A stretch of DNA of 64,000 bases from Chromatiaceae bacterium (GCA_024235395.1 JACKMK010000001.1:682001-746000), one strand, 5' to 3'. Shown: positions 45,450-54,878, numbered from the stretch's first letter. Made by a program: numbers and translations. The notes: generated from the letters alone by a model not told the origin.

Positions 45450-46505
45450 TCATGCCTGTTTGCCCGGCACCAGGCCGGTTTCCTTGCCCTGTTTCGGGGC
45501 CAGGATGAGTTCGTGCAGCTGGCGACTGCCGCTGCGTTGAATCCAGTCGGAAATCTTGATTGCGTAGCTGTTGTTGTGGACGCCCACGCGACCCCGGAAG
45601 ATCGGCAGGTTTTCCGCGCATACCTCGACCTCGTCTTTGACATCCAGAGGTATGATGTCGCCCACCTTCAGCCCGGCCACGTCGCGCAACGGCAAGGTCG
45701 CTTCACCGAACACGCTGCTGATCTCGACGCTGGCACCCAGGACCTCTTCACGCATCGCCAGTTCCCAGCGCTCGTCACGCTCGCCGCGGTCGCTCTGCAC
45801 ACCGGCGTCGAGCAGGTCGCGAATCGGTTCCAGCATCGCGTATGGCAGACAGATGTAGAAATCGCCGCCACCCGATTCGAGATCGACGTTGAAAGTGGTC
45901 ACGACGACAACCTCGGACGGCGAGACGATGTTCGCGAACTGCGGGTTGACTTCCGAGTTCATGTACTCGAATTCGATGTCCAGCACCGGCTGCCATGCGA
46001 GCCTCAGATCGCCGTAGGCGATGCCCAGCAACATCTGGATCACGCGCACCTCGGTCGGTGTGAAGTCGCGACCCTCGATCTTCGTGTGGAACCGCCCGGT
46101 GCCACCGAAGAAACTGTCGACCACACTGAACACCAGTTTGGGGTCCAGCACGAACAGCGACTTGCCGCGCAACGGGGTCACCTTGGTGATGTTCAGGCTC
46201 GTCGGTACGAACAGGCTGTGCACGAACTCCGAGAACTTCAGCATCTGCACGCCGGACACCGAGATATCCGCACTGCGCCGCAGCATGTTGAACAGACTGG
46301 TACGGAAGTAACGCGCGAAACGCTCGTTGATCATCTCGAGCGTCGGCAGGCGGCCACGGACGATCCGGTCCTGGCTGGCGAAGTCATAGTTGCGCGCGAC
46401 CGCCGGATCGACCGCCTCGTCGGTGCCGGTCTCGACGTCGCCGCTGTCGACGCCGTGCAGCAGCGCGTCGATTTCGTCTTGAGAGAGTAGATCCGACCCG
46501 GACAT
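45450..46505 (-). CDS. fliM: FliM, flagellar motor switch protein
   Basis: The 351-residue protein starts with the CheY-binding peptide MSGSDLLSQDEIDALLHGV, followed by the CheC-like middle domain (residues about 45-240, with GGTGRFHTKIEGRDFTPTE) and a C-terminal SpoA domain. CheY-P binding here reverses motor rotation. The start lies 2 bases past the fliL stop. Confidence 0.96.
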   Translation of the reverse strand: MSGSDLLSQDEIDALLHGVDSGDVETGTDEAVDPAVARNYDFASQDRIVRGRLPTLEMINERFARYFRTSLFNMLRRSADISVSGVQMLKFSEFVHSLFVPTSLNITKVTPLRGKSLFVLDPKLVFSVVDSFFGGTGRFHTKIEGRDFTPTEVRVIQMLLGIAYGDLRLAWQPVLDIEFEYMNSEVNPQFANIVSPSEVVVVTTFNVDLESGGGDFYICLPYAMLEPIRDLLDAGVQSDRGERDERWELAMREEVLGASVEISSVFGEATLPLRDVAGLKVGDIIPLDVKDEVEVCAENLPIFRGRVGVHNNSYAIKISDWIQRSGSRQLHELILAPKQGKETGLVPGKQA

Positions 46506-46507
46506 GG

Positions 46508-47020
46508 TTATTGCATCACCAGTTGAGTGAAATAGACGCCCTTGATCGTGCCGGGCTCACCGAGTTCCTTGAGCTTCTCACCGAGCAACTCCCCTATCGC
46601 ATCCCGCAGCCGCTGCTTGCCCTCCAGGGTCATCAGGTCGGCGGCCTGCTGGTCCTCCAGAAGATTGAGCATGTGATGGCGCAGCATCGGATCGTTGACC
46701 TCAAGTGTCTGCAGCACGCTGGGGGTCCGCGTCATGACCTCGATCGCGATCTGCAGCATGCCGACGGGGCCGCCCGGCGGCAGGCTGACCACGAACTCCG
46801 GGTCGAACTTGTGGTACATCGGCTCACCTTCCTCGACCGCGACCACCGGGGCTTCGCCCTGCTCGCCTTCGGCGCTCTCGGGCTCGTCGCCACCGACCAG
46901 GAAAAACGCCGCGCCGCCAGCACCGAGCACCAGCAACACGACGACCGCGAGGATGACGATCAGCTTTTTCTTGCCGCCAGCGGCTGGCTGGTCTCCGGTG
47001 ATGTCTTTCTCGTCGGCCAT
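46508..47020 (-). CDS. fliL: FliL, stator-associated flagellar protein
   Basis: The 170-residue protein has a cytoplasmic N-terminus, one transmembrane helix (KKKLIVILAVVVLLVLGAGG, from residue about 17) and a periplasmic FliL domain (YHKFDPEFVVSLP, LQIAIEVMTRTPSV, VYFTQLVMQ). It rings the stator and increases motor torque. ATG 47020 is chosen because AGGAG lies 10 bases upstream and the FliL core begins there. First gene of the motility block. Confidence 0.92.
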   Translation of the reverse strand: MADEKDITGDQPAAGGKKKLIVILAVVVLLVLGAGGAAFFLVGGDEPESAEGEQGEAPVVAVEEGEPMYHKFDPEFVVSLPPGGPVGMLQIAIEVMTRTPSVLQTLEVNDPMLRHHMLNLLEDQQAADLMTLEGKQRLRDAIGELLGEKLKELGEPGTIKGVYFTQLVMQ

Positions 47021-47078
47021 GGACGCCCTGCTCCTGAGTTGGCTCGGTCGCCGCATTGGCGACTCTGCAGCAGGGGTC

Positions 47079-47094
47079 TGCAAAGGCTATGCCA
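47079..47094 (-). promoter_or_regulatory. Sigma-54 (RpoN) promoter upstream of fliL
   Basis: The minus-strand sequence TGGCATAGCCTTTGCA has the -24 TGGCA and -12 TTGCA elements, with GG and GC exactly 10 bases apart. It ends 59 bases before the fliL ATG. In Pseudomonas- and Vibrio-type hierarchies fliL operons depend on sigma-54 with FleQ/FlrC-type activators, so match and position agree. Confidence 0.85.
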
Positions 47095-47229
47095 GAGACA
47101 ATGGGATTTTTTATGTTTTTATTTCAGTTACTTAGAATCCGGCACGGCACCACCGTCAGGGATTTGACGACGTTGCAGAGATCGCACAGGCAAAAAACCG
47201 GCGGACGACGGGGGGCCGAACAGCCGCTT

Positions 47230-47913
47230 TCAGCGGCGCAGTACCGCCAGCCAACGCCAGAAATTCAGCAGACTGGCGAGCGATGCGGCGACATAGGTCC
47301 AGGCGGCCGCGCGCAGGATACGACGTGCCGCAGGGACCTGGGCCGGCTCCAGATAGCCGGCTTCCAGCACCGGCAGCGCCTTGCGGAAACTCGCGTCGAT
47401 CTCGACCGGCAGGGTGACCAGTTGCACCAGCACACCGAAACCCATGATCAGGAAGCCACCGAGCAGGGACAGCAGCGCCGGTGACGGCGCGCGCGACAAG
47501 ACCCCGAGCATCGGCGCGGCGAACACCAGCAATGAACCGATCTGCGCCGCGCCGACCGCGGTTCTCGCCAGATGGGTGCGCAGTCGAAAAAGCCGCTCTC
47601 CGCCGGCGTGTTGCAACGCGTGCCCGCATTCATGCGCGGCGACCGTGATCGCGGTCAGTGTCCGCCCATCGAACTTGTCGGCGGTCAGGCGGACGCAGCG
47701 CGCGTTCGGGTCGTAGTGATCGCCCTGTTCGGTCTTTTCGACCTGCACCTCGTGAAGCCCGAGCCGCTCCAGCAGATGCCGCGCGAACTCGCCGCCGGTA
47801 CCCGGGAAGTTCGCCTCTGGCGACCGGTTGTAACGCGCCAGTACGCGCTGCACCCAGACCTGGGGCAGGAAGACAACCGCCAACAGTACGAGCAGACCAA
47901 TCAGGTAAAGCAT
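47230..47913 (-). CDS. YugP-type membrane zinc metallopeptidase
   Basis: The 227-residue protein has an N-terminal transmembrane helix, a metalloprotease domain with HECGH (residues about 94-98, in AAHECGHALQH), conserved VQVEKTEQGDHYDPNARCVRL before it, and further hydrophobic segments (about 120-140, 145-168, 205-222). This is the DUF4363/YugP-like zinc peptidase pattern; the substrate is unknown. It begins right after the MFS stop. It precedes fliL on the same strand by about 210 bases, but the sigma-54 promoter between suggests separate transcription. Confidence 0.85.
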   Translation of the reverse strand: MLYLIGLLVLLAVVFLPQVWVQRVLARYNRSPEANFPGTGGEFARHLLERLGLHEVQVEKTEQGDHYDPNARCVRLTADKFDGRTLTAITVAAHECGHALQHAGGERLFRLRTHLARTAVGAAQIGSLLVFAAPMLGVLSRAPSPALLSLLGGFLIMGFGVLVQLVTLPVEIDASFRKALPVLEAGYLEPAQVPAARRILRAAAWTYVAASLASLLNFWRWLAVLRR

Positions 47914-49203
47914 TCAACCCCCAGTCAACGCGGCCGCCTCCCGCTCGCCTTCCGCGACCCGCACGCGTGACAGCAGCCAGCCGCCGAGCACGAACAGCAA
48001 CAACACGCTGAGGATCGCGCTACGCGCGCTGCCGCTCAACAACGCGACCCAGCCGACCAGCAAAGGCCCGACCACCGCGGCAAACTTGCCCATCATGTTG
48101 TACAGACCGAACAGTGCGGCCGCATGTTCCGCCGGGATCAGGCGCGCGAACAGTGCACGGCTCATCGACTGGATACCGCCCTGCACCAGCCCGATGGTCG
48201 CAGCCAGGCCGTAGAACTCCCAGGGCGCGGTCATCCTCCAGGCCCAGAACACCACGATCACGTAGACCACCAACGCCAGCCAGATCGCGCCTTGCGCGCC
48301 GATGCGGTCACCAATCCGGCCAAACAGCAGCGCTGCCGGAAACCCGACGAACTGGGTGATCAGCAGCGCCGTCAGCAGACCGTCCGCGGCGAAGCCGAGC
48401 GACAGGCCGTAATCGACCGCCATACGTACGATGGTGTCGACACCGTCGATGTAGCACCAGTAGGCGAGCAGGAAGGTGAATGCCATGCGCAGGCGGCGCA
48501 ACAGCCGCCAGGTCGCATAGAGGGTCTGCAGGGTCTCGCGTACCCCGCGCGCCAGGCTCGCCCCCGGCTGGCGCGGCACCTCGTGAACGAACAGAAGCAC
48601 CGGTAGCGAAAACAGCGCCCACCACAGCGCGACACCGAGAAACGCGACCCGCACCGCGGCGGCCTTGTCGGGCAGGCCGAACCATTCGGGATACAGGACC
48701 ATCAACACGTCGACCGCGAACAACAGGCCGCCACCGAGGTATCCGAGCGCATAGCCGAGTGCCGAGACGCGTTCCAGCTCGTCATGTGTGGCCACGTCCA
48801 GCAACATCGCATCGTAGGTGACATTGCCGCCGGCAAAACCGACCACGCCGAGCACGTACATGCCGGCCGCGACCAGCCAGTAACCTTCGGCAACCAGAAA
48901 CAGGCCGCCACTCATCAACACGCCCAGTGCGGCCAGCGTCAGCAGAATGCCCTTCTTGCGGCCGCTGCGATCGGCGATCACACCGAGCAGGGGCGCGAGC
49001 AACACCACGAGCAGCGAGGCGACCGCATTGGCCATACCCAACACCCAGGTGCTTTCGGTGGCCGGCATCCCGCCCGCCCAGTACGACTTGAAGAACACCG
49101 GAAAGAATCCAGCCATCACCGTGGTGGCGAACGCCGAGTTGGCCCAGTCATACAAGGCCCAGGACCACTGGGCGCGACGCCGCGGCACCTCGGCTCCGGC
49201 CAT
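47914..49203 (-). CDS. MFS transporter of the UMF1/Atg22-like family
   Basis: The 429-residue protein has about 12 transmembrane helices. ALYDWANSAFATTVMAGFFPVFF near the N-terminus and the GVIADRSGRKK loop are hallmarks of the UMF1 (Atg22-like) group, whose yeast member exports amino acids from vacuoles; bacterial substrates are unknown. I chose ATG 49203, which overlaps the ABC permease stop by one base (TGATG), over an upstream extension lying inside that gene. Confidence 0.88.
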   Translation of the reverse strand: MAGAEVPRRRAQWSWALYDWANSAFATTVMAGFFPVFFKSYWAGGMPATESTWVLGMANAVASLLVVLLAPLLGVIADRSGRKKGILLTLAALGVLMSGGLFLVAEGYWLVAAGMYVLGVVGFAGGNVTYDAMLLDVATHDELERVSALGYALGYLGGGLLFAVDVLMVLYPEWFGLPDKAAAVRVAFLGVALWWALFSLPVLLFVHEVPRQPGASLARGVRETLQTLYATWRLLRRLRMAFTFLLAYWCYIDGVDTIVRMAVDYGLSLGFAADGLLTALLITQFVGFPAALLFGRIGDRIGAQGAIWLALVVYVIVVFWAWRMTAPWEFYGLAATIGLVQGGIQSMSRALFARLIPAEHAAALFGLYNMMGKFAAVVGPLLVGWVALLSGSARSAILSVLLLFVLGGWLLSRVRVAEGEREAAALTGG

Positions 49204-49976
49204 CAGCTCTTGATCCCCACGCCGCGCGCCAGCAGCCACATCGCGAACGCGCCGAGCACCACGATGAAACCGATGATGATCGCGAATGCCTGCCACATCG
49301 CAATGTCACTGACCCCGAGCAACCCGTAGCGAAAGGCATTCACCATGTACAGCACCGGGTTCGCCAGCGACACCGACTGCCAGAACGGCGGCAGCAGGCT
49401 GATCGAATAGAAGACGCCGCCAAGGTAGGTCAGAGGGGTGAGCACGAAGGTGGGTACGATCGAGATGTCGTCGAAACTGTTCGCGTAGACCGCATTGATG
49501 AATCCTGCGGTGGAGAACAACACCGACGTGAGCACGAACACCGCGAAGGTCACGACATAGCTGTGGATATCGAGGTCGGTGAAGAACAGCGACACCAAGG
49601 TGACCACCACGCCGACCACGACGCCACGCGCGACCCCGCCGGCGACATATCCGGCAAGGATGATGAAATTCGGCAGAGGCGCAATCAGCAACTCCTCGAC
49701 GTTGTGCTGGAACTTGCTGCTGTAGAAGCTCGACACCACGTTCGCATAACTGTTCGAGATCACCGACATCAGGATCAATCCGGGAACGATGAAATCGATA
49801 TAGCGGAAACCGTCCATGTCACCGATCTGCGCACCGATCAGCTTGCCGAAGATCACGAAATAGAGTGCCATCGTGATGGCCGGCGGCAGCACGGTCTGCA
49901 CCCAGATGCGCACGAAGCGCAGGATCTCTTTGGTAACGATGGTCTTGAAAGCGACCCAATAAACCGCCGTGCGCAT
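49203..49976 (-). CDS. yadH: YadH-type ABC-2 transporter permease
   Basis: The 257-residue protein has six transmembrane helices. ILRFVRIWVQTVLPPAITMALYFVIFG at the N-terminus and the ABC-2 signature region TYLGGVFYSISLLPPFWQ closely resemble E. coli YadH. It forms an inner-membrane exporter with the ATPase encoded just upstream (stop and start share a base). The exported substrate is unknown; E. coli YadGH is also uncharacterised. Confidence 0.9.
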   Translation of the reverse strand: MRTAVYWVAFKTIVTKEILRFVRIWVQTVLPPAITMALYFVIFGKLIGAQIGDMDGFRYIDFIVPGLILMSVISNSYANVVSSFYSSKFQHNVEELLIAPLPNFIILAGYVAGGVARGVVVGVVVTLVSLFFTDLDIHSYVVTFAVFVLTSVLFSTAGFINAVYANSFDDISIVPTFVLTPLTYLGGVFYSISLLPPFWQSVSLANPVLYMVNAFRYGLLGVSDIAMWQAFAIIIGFIVVLGAFAMWLLARGVGIKS

Positions 49977-50911
49977 CAGCCGTGCTCCCCCCTGCCGCTG
50001 GCCGCGCCCTTGACCATGTCGATGAACAGTTGCTCGAGGCGGTTCTGCTTGTTGCGCAGACTGACCACCTCGATGCCGCGCGCATGCAATTCGGCGAACA
50101 GCGGAGAGAGGCCGGCGTCACGCCCGACCACGACCTCCAGCGTGCTGCCATCGAGCATGTGCACGGAAAACCCCGGGATCTCGTCGATTGCGTCGATCTC
50201 ATCTCGCAGGTCGAGCACGAAACTCTGGGTGTGCAGACGGCGCAGCAGTTCCGCCATGCGCGCGCGCTCCGCGATCACCCCATTGTTGATGATCGCGATG
50301 TGCCGACACAGGCTCTCGGCCTCTTCGAGGTAGTGGGTGGTCAGAATGATGGTCGTGCCGTCGGCGTTGATCTGACGCAGAAAGTCCCACATCGAACGAC
50401 GGATCTCGATATCGACACCCGCTGTGGGTTCGTCGAGGATCAGCAGGCGCGGGCGATGCACCAGTGCGCGGGCGATCATCAGCCGGCGTTTCATTCCGCC
50501 AGACAACTCGCGCGCCTGGACATCGCGCTTCGCCCACAGATCGAGCTGTTTCAGTGACGCCTCGGCTCGCACATAGGCTTCGCGTCGCGGTATCCCGTAA
50601 TAGCCGGCCTGGTTGACCACGATCTCGACCACCGGCTCGAACTGATTGAAGTTGAACTCCTGGGGTACCAGCCCGATGCACGCCTTGACCGCCGAAGGGT
50701 CGCGGTCGAGGTCGTGACCGAACACGGTCACCGACCCGGACGTCTTGTTCACCAGCGAACTGACGATGCCGATTGCGGTGGATTTACCCGCACCATTCGG
50801 GCCGAGCAGCGCAAAAAAATCGCCTTCGTCGACCTCGAGGTCGATGCCGCGCAGGGCCTGATGGCCGTTGCGATAGGTCTTGTGCAGATTGTGGATCGCC
50901 AGCGCCTTCAT
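49976..50911 (-). CDS. yadG: YadG-type ABC transporter ATPase
   Basis: The 311-residue protein has an intact ABC domain: Walker A GPNGAGKST (residues about 36-44), Q-loop LVPQEFNFN, signature LSGGMKRR, Walker B LLILDEPTAGVD and H-loop TTHYLEE, with a C-terminal regulatory extension. Identity to E. coli YadG as I remember it is high across whole motifs (SSLVNKTSG, AGYYGIPRREAY). ATG 50911 is chosen because the protein then starts like YadG. First gene of a yadG-yadH-MFS-peptidase run. Confidence 0.92.
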   Translation of the reverse strand: MKALAIHNLHKTYRNGHQALRGIDLEVDEGDFFALLGPNGAGKSTAIGIVSSLVNKTSGSVTVFGHDLDRDPSAVKACIGLVPQEFNFNQFEPVVEIVVNQAGYYGIPRREAYVRAEASLKQLDLWAKRDVQARELSGGMKRRLMIARALVHRPRLLILDEPTAGVDIEIRRSMWDFLRQINADGTTIILTTHYLEEAESLCRHIAIINNGVIAERARMAELLRRLHTQSFVLDLRDEIDAIDEIPGFSVHMLDGSTLEVVVGRDAGLSPLFAELHARGIEVVSLRNKQNRLEQLFIDMVKGAASGRGEHG

Positions 50912-51085
50912 CGTCGGACTCGGGAGAGTGGAACGGGCATTGTAGATCACGCATCACGTCCAAGCCCCGCCGGCCATACCCGCACCTGCCTGCGACGGAC
51001 GGATCACCCCGCTAACGATCGGCTTGCTGCGGTCGCTATGGGTCCAGGGACGGCGCGACGCCGAACATTCGAAAGCGAGTCAGGG

Positions 51086-51460
51086 ATGGGTGCCGAGTAC
51101 CAGTGCTACTACTGCCACGCGGTCTTTCCGGCCGAAGGTGCCGTCGACGGCTTCAGCCGTGGTTATCCGACAGGATTCCTGTGCCCCAGCTGTGGGCGAA
51201 ACATCCGCGACAACCTGTTCGGTGCACGCCAGCGGCTCGACCGCTGCCAACGGAAATGGCTGGCATGGGGCGCGGCGCTGTACATCCCGGTGCTGGTCGC
51301 ATCGCTGTTCGACACCGCGTTGTCGATCGGCGGACATAGGGTGCCACTCGACACCCTCGCGCTGGCCGTGTACATCGCGACGGTACTGCTGATCCTGTGG
51401 TGGGTGCCGTGCACCCGCAAGGCGGGGGTGTTCCTGACCGAGCCGGTGGACGAACCCTGA
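51086..51460 (+). CDS. Zinc-ribbon membrane protein, unknown
   Basis: The 124-residue protein begins with a treble-clef/zinc-ribbon-like pair CYYC (residues about 7-10) and CPSC (about 34-37), followed by two transmembrane helices (about 58-75 and 82-103) and a short tail. No family recognised. The metal site suggests a small regulatory or scaffold role in the membrane. It is divergent from yadG and starts a series of small plus-strand genes. Confidence 0.6.
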   Translation: MGAEYQCYYCHAVFPAEGAVDGFSRGYPTGFLCPSCGRNIRDNLFGARQRLDRCQRKWLAWGAALYIPVLVASLFDTALSIGGHRVPLDTLALAVYIATVLLILWWVPCTRKAGVFLTEPVDEP

Positions 51461-51497
51461 CCGGCCGCCGATCCAGAAATCCGAGGGGAGTACGCCG

Positions 51498-51899
51498 ATG
51501 AGTGTCGCCTATTACATCGTTCTCGAGGACGAGGTGCCCGGCCTTGACCCCTTCGTCAACGGCAAGGCGATCGCCCATGCCGGGGAGAAGGCGCTGGCGG
51601 CCCTGTGCCGGTCACTGGGCGTGCGCCCGCTGACCGATTTCGTCAGCGAGGACCCGGACGAACTGGCCGATCTCCTCGACGACGACGGATTCGACATGCC
51701 GGGCGACTGGCCCCAGGTCGAGTGGTTCGACGCAGACCAGGGTCTGGCGACGGTCCGCGCATTGCAGCGGCACCTGGTGGCCAATCCCGATGCGCTGCAC
51801 GACGCCGAGGCCATCGTCGGAGAACTCGTGGAATACGCCCTGGTGCTGGAACACGCCCGCGACGCCGAGGTGCGCTGGCGTCTTGCGCTGGATTTTTGA
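51498..51899 (+). CDS. Hypothetical acidic protein
   Basis: The 133-residue soluble, strongly acidic protein (DELADLLDDDGFDMPGDW) has alternating strand/helix pattern and no signal peptide or membrane segment. GAGGGGAG precedes the ATG by about 7 bases, giving a clear start. I recognise no family. It lies 37 bases after the zinc-ribbon gene and 38 before the YcxB-like gene, and may share their transcript. Confidence 0.65.
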   Translation: MSVAYYIVLEDEVPGLDPFVNGKAIAHAGEKALAALCRSLGVRPLTDFVSEDPDELADLLDDDGFDMPGDWPQVEWFDADQGLATVRALQRHLVANPDALHDAEAIVGELVEYALVLEHARDAEVRWRLALDF

Positions 51900-51937
51900 C
51901 ACGGAGGTGGCCGCCTGCGGCCGACGGAACATCAGTC

Positions 51938-52453
51938 ATGAGTATGAAGATCACGGTCAGGTTGGAACGCGCCGACTGGGAACGGTTCCAGAAACACGTG
52001 CAGAAAGAGATACGTCGGTCGGCTGAACGGCCCTTTGCCTGGCATATCGGCAACATCCTGCTGTGGACGGTGCTCGCCGTCGTGGGTTTGACCGTGCTGG
52101 ACCGGATGGGCGGTCTTCACTGGCCCACCGCGGTTTTCGTCGGGTCGGTGTTCCTGGTCATCGCGGTACAGGTCGTGTACGACGTGCAGCGCATCGCCAG
52201 GCGGTTTGCGCCGTCCGACGAGGGTCCCTTCGTGGGTGAACACCGCTTCGAGATCTCGGAACAGGGGATCGAATCGGAAGCGGCGACCTATCACGCGACG
52301 CATGCCTGGTCCGTGGTGAAACGCATCGAGCGCGTCGACGGCGTGACCATGGTGTTCCTCGATACGGCATTCGCTTTCTTGTTCCCCGAGGACAGACTCG
52401 ACGATCCCGATGCCTTCTTCAGCTATCTGAACGCCTGCCATTCCACCGGCTGA
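51938..52453 (+). CDS. YcxB-like membrane protein
   Basis: The 171-residue protein has an N-terminal strand and helix, two transmembrane helices (about residues 40-58 and 64-83) and a C-terminal pleckstrin-like YcxB domain (GEHRFEISEQGIESEAATYHATHAW, VFLDTAFAFLFPEDRL). The fold is common, the function unknown. ATG 51938 is chosen since the conserved N-terminus begins there and no earlier start has a ribosome binding site. Confidence 0.65.
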   Translation: MSMKITVRLERADWERFQKHVQKEIRRSAERPFAWHIGNILLWTVLAVVGLTVLDRMGGLHWPTAVFVGSVFLVIAVQVVYDVQRIARRFAPSDEGPFVGEHRFEISEQGIESEAATYHATHAWSVVKRIERVDGVTMVFLDTAFAFLFPEDRLDDPDAFFSYLNACHSTG

Positions 52454-52639
52454 CGGCATCTCACCCGCCTGACGGGCCGCCGGGTGGCAACCGGTGGCCG
52501 CTCAAGCCGACCGTCGGTCAGTCGATACCCCAGGTACAGGCAATTGGCCAGTTCAGACCTCGCGCTTCGTCGTCGGTGGGCGCGGGTACCGGTGTGCGCA
52601 AATGCTTGGGGCACGCGGCAACAGCACGGGAGAAGACCG

Positions 52640-53083
52640 ATGACTTACTGGACCTGGGACCCGTCGCTGTCGGTCGGTGTCGACGTGATCGATGGCCAAC
52701 ACCGCCGCATCGTCGACTACATCAACGAACTCGACCTGGCCCGGAAAGACGATGACCGGGCCCGCATCGGCGAAATCCTGTCGAACCTGGTGGACTACAC
52801 GCGGACGCATTTCGCTTTCGAAGAGGACCTGATGGCCCGATCCGGCTATCCCCTGTCCGAATCGCACAAACAGGTCCACAGGTCGTACGTCGCGCATATC
52901 GACAAGTTCGTGGAACAGCACCGGGCCGGCAAGGACGTCACGCGGCGCCTGATGTCGGAACTGCAGATCTGGCTCACCAACCACATCCGCAATGCCGACA
53001 CCGACTACGCGCCCTACGCTCAGAAGTCGCTGAACAGGAACAAGGGCTGGATCGGCAATGCGCTGAGCCGACTGTTTGACTGA
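52640..53083 (+). CDS. Bacteriohemerythrin
   Basis: The 147-residue single hemerythrin domain has all diiron ligands visible: His21 (GQH), His57 and Glu61 (HFAFEE), His76 and His80 (ESHKQVH), His115 and Asp120 (NHIRNAD). Such proteins bind O2 reversibly and serve as oxygen store, carrier or sensor, often in motile microaerophilic bacteria. GGGAGAAG precedes the ATG by 4-5 bases. A 186-base non-coding gap upstream probably holds its own promoter. Confidence 0.93.
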   Translation: MTYWTWDPSLSVGVDVIDGQHRRIVDYINELDLARKDDDRARIGEILSNLVDYTRTHFAFEEDLMARSGYPLSESHKQVHRSYVAHIDKFVEQHRAGKDVTRRLMSELQIWLTNHIRNADTDYAPYAQKSLNRNKGWIGNALSRLFD

Positions 53084-53300
53084 TTTGCGGGCCGCCACGG
53101 GACGCGCCTATCCCCGGCATCGCTACCCATCCCGGCATGGGCCTGGCGTTCGCCGCCAATCGGGGCGATCATCTCGCCTACTCTGGATTTCCGCTCCGAC
53201 ACGCCGTGAACACCGAACGATTCGACCTCCGCGCACCCGCAGGCATGTGCCAACCGACGCCAGGCGCGGGCCCCCGCTCCCCCTGGTCTGGGTGCCGTCG

Positions 53301-53720
53301 ATGACACGCACGCGGGTGCTCATCGTCGCGGTACTGCTGCTGGCTGCCGGCGCGTACTTTTTCTATACGCAGGTACTGACGCTCGCCTATCCGGTCAGAC
53401 TGCCACCCGAGATTCGCACTGCGTTGCTCGCCCGGCTCGACGCCGAGGACGTCTGGTACCGCGAGGAAGACACCGAGACACTGCGTTTCCTGCGCTCCGA
53501 CGCGCAGCGCATCCAGGACCTTGGCGATGCGGTCACCCAGGAAATCCTGCCGGACGGACGCTCATTCGCACCCGTACCGGGGCAGTTGCCCGGCGTCGAG
53601 GCACGCCTGCGGGAGAAAGGCATCCTGTACCGCACGACGGCGATCGGTGGCAGCGTCTGGATCATCCTCGATCCCCAGTACAGCGGACGCGTGGAGGAGG
53701 TATTGTTGGACAACCGCTGA
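53301..53720 (+). CDS. Membrane-anchored hypothetical protein
   Basis: The 139-residue protein has an N-terminal transmembrane anchor (RVLIVAVLLLAAGAYFFYTQ, from residue about 5) and a small periplasmic alpha/beta domain. No family recognised. No strong ribosome binding site precedes the ATG at 53301; the frame is open far upstream without a better start. Confidence 0.55.
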   Translation: MTRTRVLIVAVLLLAAGAYFFYTQVLTLAYPVRLPPEIRTALLARLDAEDVWYREEDTETLRFLRSDAQRIQDLGDAVTQEILPDGRSFAPVPGQLPGVEARLREKGILYRTTAIGGSVWIILDPQYSGRVEEVLLDNR

Positions 53721-53836
53721 CTGAACCCGGTCGCAGACTAAACCTGGCGCCAAGTCTGCCGCTGCTACTCCGTGAGCGGACACCAAGATCCGTGGGCAAT
53801 CATCCAGGCGTAAAATTAGAAAATTAGTCCAGGCTT

Positions 53837-54274
53837 ATGTGTTATATCCTGCTTTTGAGCACCACATCGGATAGAGATCTCGCCCAATTCAACAGCGAAC
53901 TGGTGCGCTTCACCCGGGTGCTGCCGAAGATCGCCGATGCGCAACTGCTGCGCCACGCGCACCGCTGGTACGTCGCCTCGAAGGCGGGTTGCAGCTGCAC
54001 CTTCCGCCACTTGCACAGCCGCGACCTCGGTTTCGGCCGGCCGGTCGACTGGTATCCGGAGGAACCCGACGAGATCGACGCCACCATCGAACTGGTCGCG
54101 GTGATCCGCAGCCTGCTCGACGAGGGCGAGGCCGTCGATTGTGTCGACACCTGGCAGCACCACGAGGATCTGCCGATCTCCGAGGCACGCCTGGAGATCG
54201 ATCTCAGCAGCATTTCCGACGACGAGTTCCGACTGTTCGAGAATCACCACTTCCTGTTCCAGGCGGGCAGTTGA
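53837..54274 (+). CDS. Hypothetical protein with CxC motif
   Basis: The 145-residue soluble protein starts MCYILLLSTTSDRDLAQFNS and has a CSC pair near residue 52 (KAGCSCTFRHL) followed by acidic helices. I recall similar conserved hypothetical proteins in gammaproteobacteria but no function. The gene is isolated from the one upstream by about 115 bases. Confidence 0.6.
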   Translation: MCYILLLSTTSDRDLAQFNSELVRFTRVLPKIADAQLLRHAHRWYVASKAGCSCTFRHLHSRDLGFGRPVDWYPEEPDEIDATIELVAVIRSLLDEGEAVDCVDTWQHHEDLPISEARLEIDLSSISDDEFRLFENHHFLFQAGS

Positions 54275-54400
54275 TGATCGCAACGCCGACCACCGGCACG
54301 TGCTCGGCCGGTCGGACGTCGCGGCGGCCGGCGACACAATCCCCTACCGCGCACGGATCGTGAAGCCGCGCATGCCGAGCATCTCGCGGAAGCCTCGACC

Positions 54401-54847
54401 ATGAGCGAAACAACTTCTCGAGTGCCACCGGCCGCGCAACAGGCAGCCAGGCGCGGCAATCTGATCGAAGCCATTCGGCTGACCCGCGAGCAGACTGGCC
54501 TGGGCCTGATGGAGGCCAAGCAGGCGGTCGATGCCTGGCTCGCAGGCACCACGAGAGCACCGCTCGAGACGGGCGATGTCGCGATTCCGTTGCAGGCCGC
54601 GCTCGCACTGCGTCACGGCAGGCTGATCGACGCGATCCGGCACACGCGCGAGGCCACCGGTCTCGGCCTCAAGGATGCAAAGGAGGCGGTGGAGCGCCAC
54701 CTGGCCAAGGAGCCGTCGCTGCAGGCCGAATTTCGCGCCGCCACGACCGCGACCTGGCGACGCATCGCAGGCCGCGCATTGCTGTTGCTGGGTCTTACCG
54801 CGCTCGCCGCAATGGCGTATGTTGCGCTGATCGGCAACGGCGTCTAA
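54401..54847 (+). CDS. Membrane protein with two ribosomal L7/L12 C-terminal-like repeats
   Basis: The 148-residue protein carries two copies of a helix-turn-helix resembling the factor-binding face of the L7/L12 C-terminal domain: GNLIEAIRLTREQTGLGLMEAKQAV (from about residue 19) and GRLIDAIRHTREATGLGLKDAKEAV (from about residue 73); E. coli L7/L12 has [20 protein letters not shown]. A C-terminal transmembrane helix (about 123-141) anchors it. That face of L7/L12 recruits translational GTPases, and an EF-G paralogue is encoded 470 bases downstream, so a membrane docking role is conceivable but unproven. Confidence 0.75.
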   Translation: MSETTSRVPPAAQQAARRGNLIEAIRLTREQTGLGLMEAKQAVDAWLAGTTRAPLETGDVAIPLQAALALRHGRLIDAIRHTREATGLGLKDAKEAVERHLAKEPSLQAEFRAATTATWRRIAGRALLLLGLTALAAMAYVALIGNGV

Positions 54848-54878
54848 GCAGACGGATCTCCGGCACTCTCGGAACCTC

